A stretch of 38,047 nucleotides of DNA, taken from NCBI GenBank assembly GCA_900765975.1, contig CAAFTS010000169.1, positions 1 through 38,047 of the forward strand, read 5' to 3'. Below are positions 33,411 through 38,047 of the stretch, piece by piece (within the stretch, counting starts at the first letter, position 1; the number at the start of each line of letters is the position of its first letter). The notes beneath the pieces are model-generated. The model was not told the DNA's origin. It made no database searches and saw only the letters and a list, made by a program, of their open reading frames with translations. The stretch is from Lachnospiraceae bacterium (GTDB lineage: Bacteria > Bacillota > Clostridia > Lachnospirales > Lachnospiraceae). The translations under genes were made by a program, and so were the position numbers.

Positions 33411-33426
33411 CTTTCTCCACCTCCCT

Positions 33427-35019
33427 CTACTTTTTGTAGACAATCTCATTGTCCTTCACTGTCATACATACTTGAATCTCAGCCAATTTTTCCGACTCTG
33501 TCTCCAGTGGATTTCGATCCAGAACCACAAAATCCGCAGTTTTTCCTACCGTAATTGTTCCTTTTTCGTGTTCTTCTCCATATTGATATGCGGCATAAAC
33601 TGTAATAGCTTTCAATGCTTCCAACACCGGAATCCTCTGATTTTCCCCAATCACCTGACCAGTCTTAGACCGACGATTCACTGCGCAGGAAACTGTCCGC
33701 ATCATATCCGGAGGAACAACCGGTGCATCTTGATGAAACGTAAATTTCATACCATATTCCATGGCATCCTTTGCAGGAGAAATCTGACTTCCTCGTTCTG
33801 CTCCAAAATTTTTCAAATGAATATCTCCCCAATAAAACGTATGTGCAATAAAAAAGCTGGGCATCATCTGAATCGCTGCCATTCGTTTCAACTGTTCTTT
33901 TCGTACCAACTGTGCATGTACCATAACCGGACGATAACTCTTCTTATTCTGACGCTGTTCTAACTCACACTCAAACTGTGTAATATATTGCTCAGCAGCT
34001 GCATCACCATTGCAGTGTGCCAGAAGCTGCTGTTTCTGATCCAGAGAATGCCGAATTGCTTTTCTTAGTTTCTCATCACTGTGAATCGGATAGCCACGAT
34101 AAGTTTCTTCTCCGGCATAAGGTTCTAACATCCATGCAGTCTTTCCCTGAGGCGATCCGTCCAGAAATATCTTATATCCGCCAATTTTCAAATGTTTTCG
34201 ATAATTTCCCACATAGCAAGACTCTGCTTCCATCAAATCTGCTGCCGTCATAATATCCAGATATCCAACCACATCTAATTTCAAAATTCCCGTTTCAGAA
34301 GCAGCTTTCAACAATTGAAATAATGGTGTTCCAACCATCCCTTCCTGCACCGTTGTGATTCCATAGCTGGCATATAAATCTTGTGCTTCACACAATAATT
34401 GAAATAATTCTTCCACTGACGGCATTGGCAACTTAGATTGAAATTCCAAAAACACCTTCTCTTCCATATATCCATCCGGAATTTGTGTTCCTTCTTCTCT
34501 TCCATAACGCCCATCTGAACGGTCTTCCGTATGCTCATCAATTCCCTGTAATTCCAAACCCTTACTGTTCGTAACTCCCATATGTGACGATGCGTGAATT
34601 AACAAAACAGGATTTCGATCACTAATCTGATCCAAAACTTTACGATTCGGATGACATCCCTCTTCCAAAAAATTGTGATCATAATTACATCCCAACAGCC
34701 AGTCCGTATCTGAAAGTTTTCTTTGCTCTTTGAATTTCCGCATTCTTTCTATGATTTCCCGGAAATTCTTACACTGAGAAAGATCACACTGTGCCAATGC
34801 ATTTGCAGTTCCTGTAAAATGAGAATGCCCATCGATAAATCCGGGAAACATTGTATTTCCCTGTAAATCCACAACCTCATCAGACTCCTCACAGTGTTTC
34901 AGAACTTCTTCCCTGCTTCCCACTGCCAAAATTTGGCCATTCTCTACCGCTACCGCCTCCGCATACAATGCAGAATCTTCCATTGTTACAATCGTTCCGT
35001 TAATATAAAATGTTTTCAT
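33427..35019 (-). CDS. YtcJ-like metal-dependent amidohydrolase
   Basis: This 530-residue cytosolic hydrolase belongs to the amidohydrolase superfamily (YtcJ/exoenzyme-regulatory-protein-like group). The metal-binding motif is FIDGHSHF. Later blocks are DGSPQGKTAWM, LLAHCNGDAAAEQYI and FHQDAPVVPPDMM, and the C-terminus has the family ending TVGKTADFVVLDRNPLE. Substrate is unknown. It overlaps the aldolase gene by four bases. Confidence 0.9.
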   Translation of the reverse strand: MKTFYINGTIVTMEDSALYAEAVAVENGQILAVGSREEVLKHCEESDEVVDLQGNTMFPGFIDGHSHFTGTANALAQCDLSQCKNFREIIERMRKFKEQRKLSDTDWLLGCNYDHNFLEEGCHPNRKVLDQISDRNPVLLIHASSHMGVTNSKGLELQGIDEHTEDRSDGRYGREEGTQIPDGYMEEKVFLEFQSKLPMPSVEELFQLLCEAQDLYASYGITTVQEGMVGTPLFQLLKAASETGILKLDVVGYLDIMTAADLMEAESCYVGNYRKHLKIGGYKIFLDGSPQGKTAWMLEPYAGEETYRGYPIHSDEKLRKAIRHSLDQKQQLLAHCNGDAAAEQYITQFECELEQRQNKKSYRPVMVHAQLVRKEQLKRMAAIQMMPSFFIAHTFYWGDIHLKNFGAERGSQISPAKDAMEYGMKFTFHQDAPVVPPDMMRTVSCAVNRRSKTGQVIGENQRIPVLEALKAITVYAAYQYGEEHEKGTITVGKTADFVVLDRNPLETESEKLAEIQVCMTVKDNEIVYKK

Positions 35020-36041
35020 AATATATGCTCCAATGCCTCTAAATCTTCTTCTGTCGTAGACCAGCTTGTTGCAAATCTCACAACCACGCGTCCATCTTCC
35101 AATTCTTCCCAGAAACTAAACCGTACCTGCTCTCTCAAACGTTCCATCTGTTCCTTTTCTAATATAATAAACTGTTGATTCGTCGGTGAATCTATATAGA
35201 ACAGATATCCTTTTTCCTGGAAAATCAATTTCATCCTCTCCGCCAGTTCTATCGCATGTCTGCTTATTTCAAAATATAGATTCTCGGTAAACAATGTGTC
35301 AAATTGAATCCCCAGCAGTCTTCCTTTTGCAAGCAAAGCTCCCCGTTTTTTTACAGAAGTAAGGAAATGTTTCGGCTTATTCTGTTTTGTAAACACAACC
35401 GCTTCTCCGCACAATGCGCCTACCTTTGTACCTCCAATATAAAATACATCGCAGATCCGGGCAATATCCTGCAGAGTCACGTCTGTCCGATTACTCATCA
35501 ATCCATATCCCAATCGAGCTCCATCTATAAACAGCGTCATTTTATATTTTCTGCAAATCTCAGAAATTGACTCTAATTCTTCCTTTGTATACAAAGTACC
35601 ATATTCCGTAGGATGTGATATATATACCATTCCCGGAAATACCATATGCTCCTGGTTATCATCTCCATAAAACTGTTCCATATACTGCTCCAAAACATTC
35701 GAAACCAGTTTTCCATTTTCCTGCGGAACATGCAGTACTTTTGCTCTGGCATACTCCACTGCTCCCGCTTCATGACTATTTATGTGCCCTGTTTCAGCAG
35801 CAATTACACCCTCATAATCCTTTAACATTGTCGAAATCACAACCGCATTAGTCTGTGTCCCTCCGGTCAGAAATTCCACATCTGCCTGCTCACAATCACA
35901 TGCTTTTTTAATTTTCTCTTTTGCCTGCTCACAATAGATGTCTGTTCCATATCCTGATAAACATTCCGTATTCGTCTCTATCAATCTCTCCAGTATCTTT
36001 GGATGAGCACCTGCAATGTAATCACTTTCAAAAGAAATCAT
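35016..36041 (-). CDS. Low-specificity L-threonine aldolase-like PLP enzyme
   Basis: This is a fold-type I PLP enzyme of the beta-eliminating lyase/threonine aldolase family (341 residues), probably cleaving threonine or a related beta-hydroxy amino acid to glycine and an aldehyde. Landmarks are SGYGTDIYCEQAKEKI, FLTGGTQTNAVVI, LFIDGARLGYGL and the PLP lysine in YIGGTKVGALCGEAVVF. The start has GAGGAGG upstream. A terminator at 36061-36087 lies just in front, so transcription depends on read-through or on a promoter inside the preceding gene. Confidence 0.9.
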   Translation of the reverse strand: MISFESDYIAGAHPKILERLIETNTECLSGYGTDIYCEQAKEKIKKACDCEQADVEFLTGGTQTNAVVISTMLKDYEGVIAAETGHINSHEAGAVEYARAKVLHVPQENGKLVSNVLEQYMEQFYGDDNQEHMVFPGMVYISHPTEYGTLYTKEELESISEICRKYKMTLFIDGARLGYGLMSNRTDVTLQDIARICDVFYIGGTKVGALCGEAVVFTKQNKPKHFLTSVKKRGALLAKGRLLGIQFDTLFTENLYFEISRHAIELAERMKLIFQEKGYLFYIDSPTNQQFIILEKEQMERLREQVRFSFWEELEDGRVVVRFATSWSTTEEDLEALEHIL

Positions 36042-36060
36042 GTCAAACCTCCTCTTTATG

Positions 36061-36087
36061 AAAAAAAGGAACCGGACTTCCGATTCC
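36061..36087 (-). terminator. Terminator or attenuator in front of the aldolase gene
   Basis: On the minus strand, GGAAT-CGGA-AG-TCCG-GTTCC (one mismatch pair) is followed by TTTTTTT. It ends the HAD/small-protein transcript 25 bases after its last stop. The aldolase ribosome site follows within about 10 bases of the T run, so there is no space for a promoter between them. Confidence 0.8.
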
Positions 36088-36111
36088 CTTCCTATTTCTA
36101 CAGTACTTAAA

Positions 36112-36375
36112 TCAGCCTTCTACTATGAGATACTGTCCATTTGTAAGTGCAAATACTTCAGAAGCTTCTTCCAATTCATCTTGACTCATAGACTCTACAT
36201 CTGCACCATTTTCTTCAAAATATTCCCGTACTTCATCAAGGGAATCTACCACAACTGCCATACAGTCTTCCAGAAATGCTTCTGCCTCTTCCAGTGTCTC
36301 CGCCACCGGTTCATCAAATAATTGTGACTGTTTTTTCAAAAAAGTCAATAAACACTCCTCGCTGTACTCATTCAT
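36112..36375 (-). CDS. Small acidic conserved protein
   Basis: The 87-residue protein is very acidic (about 30 percent Asp plus Glu), with no signal peptide or membrane segment. It looks like two helical segments (CLLTFLKKQSQLFDEPVAET and EEAEAFLEDCMAVVVDSLDE) and a beta-ended tail (VFALTNGQYLIVEG). I recall close relatives in Lachnospiraceae being labelled glyoxalase, but I see no glyoxalase metal ligands, so I give no function. AGGGAGG lies nine bases upstream of the ATG. It starts four bases after the HAD gene, so the two form an operon. Confidence 0.75.
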   Translation of the reverse strand: MNEYSEECLLTFLKKQSQLFDEPVAETLEEAEAFLEDCMAVVVDSLDEVREYFEENGADVESMSQDELEEASEVFALTNGQYLIVEG

Positions 36376-36379
36376 GCTT

Positions 36380-37042
36380 TTAAACCTCCCTGTTTATCCA
36401 TTTCAAAATTTCCTCCGGGGAATCTGCAATATATCTGGCACCAGCCTCTTCCAGAACCTGTCGTTTCCGGAATCCCCATGACACACCGATTGTCAGCATC
36501 TCCGCCGCTTTGCCTGTGGCAACATCTACTTCTGAGTCTCCGATATAAATCGTCTCCTCCGGTGCTGCATGAAGCTGCTTTGCAATCTGAAGCGCAGCTG
36601 TTGGATCCGGTTTTCTTGGCACATTCTCTTTCTGTCCCTGAACCACCCGAAATCTACTCTCTCCGAAGATTTCTTCTACTACGTGCACAGCCTGTCTGTG
36701 CGGCTTATTAGAAAGGACTGCAAGCTGAATCCCTTTTTGGTTCATCTCTTCCAGCATAGGAACAATTCCCGGATATGGTATTACATGATATGTGCAGTTT
36801 GCGTCAAATATACGTCCATATCTTTCCATCGCCTCTTCTAAGCGGCTTAAATGTTCCTCTCCTGATACTGTTATCGCCTTTTCCATCAAAACTCGGGCTC
36901 CGTTCCCGACAAACTCCCGGCACTGCTCTGATGTAATCTCAGGCAGATGCATCTCTTTCAAGGTCTCATTTACAGAAAAAGTCAAAGATTCCAATGTATC
37001 TGTCAGTGTTCCATCCAAATCAAATATACATGCCTTATACAT
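36380..37042 (-). CDS. HAD-family phosphatase, phosphoglycolate-phosphatase-like
   Basis: This 220-residue cytosolic HAD hydrolase has motif I DLDGTLTDT (nucleophile D8, acid D10), a helical cap of the Gph type, motif II LAVLSNKPH, the conserved Lys in PRKPDP and motif IV YIGDSEVDV. All catalytic residues are present. The substrate could be phosphoglycolate, pyrophosphate or a sugar phosphate; sequence alone does not decide. It has its own promoter and is followed by the small acidic gene. Confidence 0.92.
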   Translation of the reverse strand: MYKACIFDLDGTLTDTLESLTFSVNETLKEMHLPEITSEQCREFVGNGARVLMEKAITVSGEEHLSRLEEAMERYGRIFDANCTYHVIPYPGIVPMLEEMNQKGIQLAVLSNKPHRQAVHVVEEIFGESRFRVVQGQKENVPRKPDPTAALQIAKQLHAAPEETIYIGDSEVDVATGKAAEMLTIGVSWGFRKRQVLEEAGARYIADSPEEILKWINREV

Positions 37043-37082
37043 TCTCTTCCCATCCTTTTATAAATTAGCTTTGCTATTTTAT

Positions 37083-37111
37083 ATCATAGTATGAAGGCAT
37101 AAAAATTTCAA
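37083..37111 (-). promoter_or_regulatory. Promoter of the HAD phosphatase operon
   Basis: On the minus strand, TTGAAA (37106-37111), a 17-base spacer and TATGAT (37083-37088) lie 40 bases upstream of the HAD start, between it and the sigG stop (37129). Confidence 0.7.
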
Positions 37112-37128
37112 CAAAAACTTTTCAAATC

Positions 37129-37911
37129 TTATTTCCCAAGTAAATATAGTCGCATAACCTTTAGCGCATTCTTTTCCAGTCTGCTGACCTGAGCCTGTGA
37201 AATTTCAATCTGCTCTGCCACTTCCATCTGTGTTTTTCCCTCAAAAAAACGGAGCCGTATGATATAACGCTCCCGCTCATTCAGCCGCTCCATGGCAGCT
37301 TCTAGTGATAGTTCTTCTATCCAGTTCTCTTCTCTGTTTTTCTTGTCGCTGACCTGATCCATAACATACAAGGTATCTCCACCATCACTGTAAACAGGCT
37401 CATATAGACTAACCGGCGCTTGTATGGCATCTAAAGCAAACACAATATCCTCTTTTGCAATCCCAATTTCTTCCGCTATTTCCTGCACCGTCGGTTCCTT
37501 CATATTTCTTTTTAAATACCCTTCTTTCGCATAAATTGCCTTATAAGCTGTATCCCGCAAAGATCTGCTCACACGAATTGAATTATTGTCCCGCAGATAC
37601 CTTCTGATCTCTCCAATAATCATCGGAACCGCATAGGTCGAAAACTTCACCTCCCGATCCGGATCAAAATTATCTACTGCCTTCATCAATCCCACACATC
37701 CAATCTGGAACAAATCATCCGCATTTTCATTACTGCTTGCAAACCGCTTGATTACACTCAGCACTAGCCTGAGATTTCCTTTGATATATTCTTCTCTTGC
37801 CTCTTCATTTCCTTCTTTAATCTGCACAAAAAGCTCCCGTTTCTCTTTATCATTCAGAATCGGAAGCTTCGCTGTATTCACCCCACATATCTCTACTTTA
37901 TTTAAAGCCAT
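37129..37911 (-). CDS. sigG: Sporulation sigma factor SigG
   Basis: SigG directs late forespore transcription during endospore formation. The 260-residue protein opens with the SigG-specific stretch NKVEICGVNTAKLPIL. Region 2 has GNLRLVLSVIKRFA, DDLFQIGCVGLMKAV and FSTYAVPMIIGEIRRYL. Region 3 and region 4 (RERYIIRLRFFEGKTQMEVA and ISQAQVSRLEKNAL) are complete. The start is preceded by AGGAGG with a nine-base gap. In Clostridia sigG usually follows sigE and spoIIGA; those would lie beyond the window edge. I could not find a convincing SigF-type promoter in 37912-38047. Confidence 0.95.
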   Translation of the reverse strand: MALNKVEICGVNTAKLPILNDKEKRELFVQIKEGNEEAREEYIKGNLRLVLSVIKRFASSNENADDLFQIGCVGLMKAVDNFDPDREVKFSTYAVPMIIGEIRRYLRDNNSIRVSRSLRDTAYKAIYAKEGYLKRNMKEPTVQEIAEEIGIAKEDIVFALDAIQAPVSLYEPVYSDGGDTLYVMDQVSDKKNREENWIEELSLEAAMERLNERERYIIRLRFFEGKTQMEVAEQIEISQAQVSRLEKNALKVMRLYLLGK

Positions 37912-38047
37912 CGTATTACAACCTCCTGCCAGATTATTTTTTAACCTAGTAGAATTTTGTACACAATGACTCTTCGTTATTCCATTTCTACTTTAAATAA
38001 AACAAGTTTTACTCCTTGACACTAAAAACAGGCACACACAGAGAGTA

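Noticed and set aside
33367..33963. 198-residue plus-strand open frame opposite the amidohydrolase and ccdA
   Set aside because: It overlaps two well-supported genes on the other strand and has no recognisable motif or ribosome site.
37912..38047. SigF- or SigG-type promoter upstream of sigG
   Set aside because: A GGTTAAAAA block resembling a SigF -10 is present, but no GYATA-like -35 lies at the right distance; the real promoter may be upstream of sigE outside the window.

Overview
The window looks like a chromosomal stretch from a spore-forming, low-to-mid GC Firmicute of the class Clostridia, most likely a gut Lachnospiraceae (Blautia/Dorea/Ruminococcus gnavus-like). The reasons are a SigG-type sporulation sigma factor, an ISLre2-family transposase, a BceRS-BceAB module, a YkpA-like ABC-F protein, the TopB/Ppk/patatin gene string, and a three-gene cluster resembling what I recall as the DUF5716/DUF5717 families. 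Almost all genes have AGGAGG-like ribosome binding sites and several have clean TTGaca-17-TATAAT promoters. I saw no tRNA, rRNA or CRISPR array. No gene-free stretch exceeds about 220 bases.

Layout. 1-1680: an almost complete ISLre2-family element, whose left end lies at the window edge, inserted just upstream of luxS. 1826-2305: luxS, separated by a perfect bidirectional terminator from a convergent polar amino acid ABC transporter operon (binding protein, permease, ATPase; 4740 to 2364) that carries a long structured RNA between binding protein and permease. 4879-10230: a three-gene operon encoding a giant beta-sandwich/alpha-repeat protein, a degenerate Hsp70/actin-fold protein and a small TPR protein. 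This is the best candidate for an undescribed system. 10354-14891: a BceRS two-component system and its BceAB-type ABC transporter, with a BceR-like operator in front of the transporter genes. 15093-17075: a divergent envelope-sensing operon (PadR regulator, DUF1700/HAAS membrane protein, DUF4097 protein). 17189-17674: a shortened cytidylate-kinase-like protein.

17745-24500 (minus): a tight five-gene operon, in transcription order patatin-like lipase, polyphosphate kinase, aldose 1-epimerase, topoisomerase III and a left-handed beta-helix protein. 24716-26350: a YkpA-like ABC-F ATPase with one intact and one degenerate composite ATP site. 26462-31519 (minus): pth-mfd, then a PrsA-like foldase lipoprotein with its own promoter and a possible leader peptide. 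31692-32126: a small membrane-anchored FMN-binding-like protein. 32142-36041 (minus): threonine-aldolase-like enzyme, YtcJ-like amidohydrolase, CcdA and a TlpA-like thioredoxin, preceded by a terminator that leaves no room for a promoter. 36112-37042: HAD phosphatase and a small acidic protein. 37129-37911: sigG.

How they work together. The centre of the window (10.3-17.1 kb) is a cell-envelope stress island with two sensing systems back to back. CcdA and the TlpA-like protein form an extracytoplasmic thiol-reduction pair next to a possible flavin-binding surface protein. Pth, Mfd and the foldase are housekeeping genes. The Hsp70-like/TPR cluster has no obvious partner outside itself.
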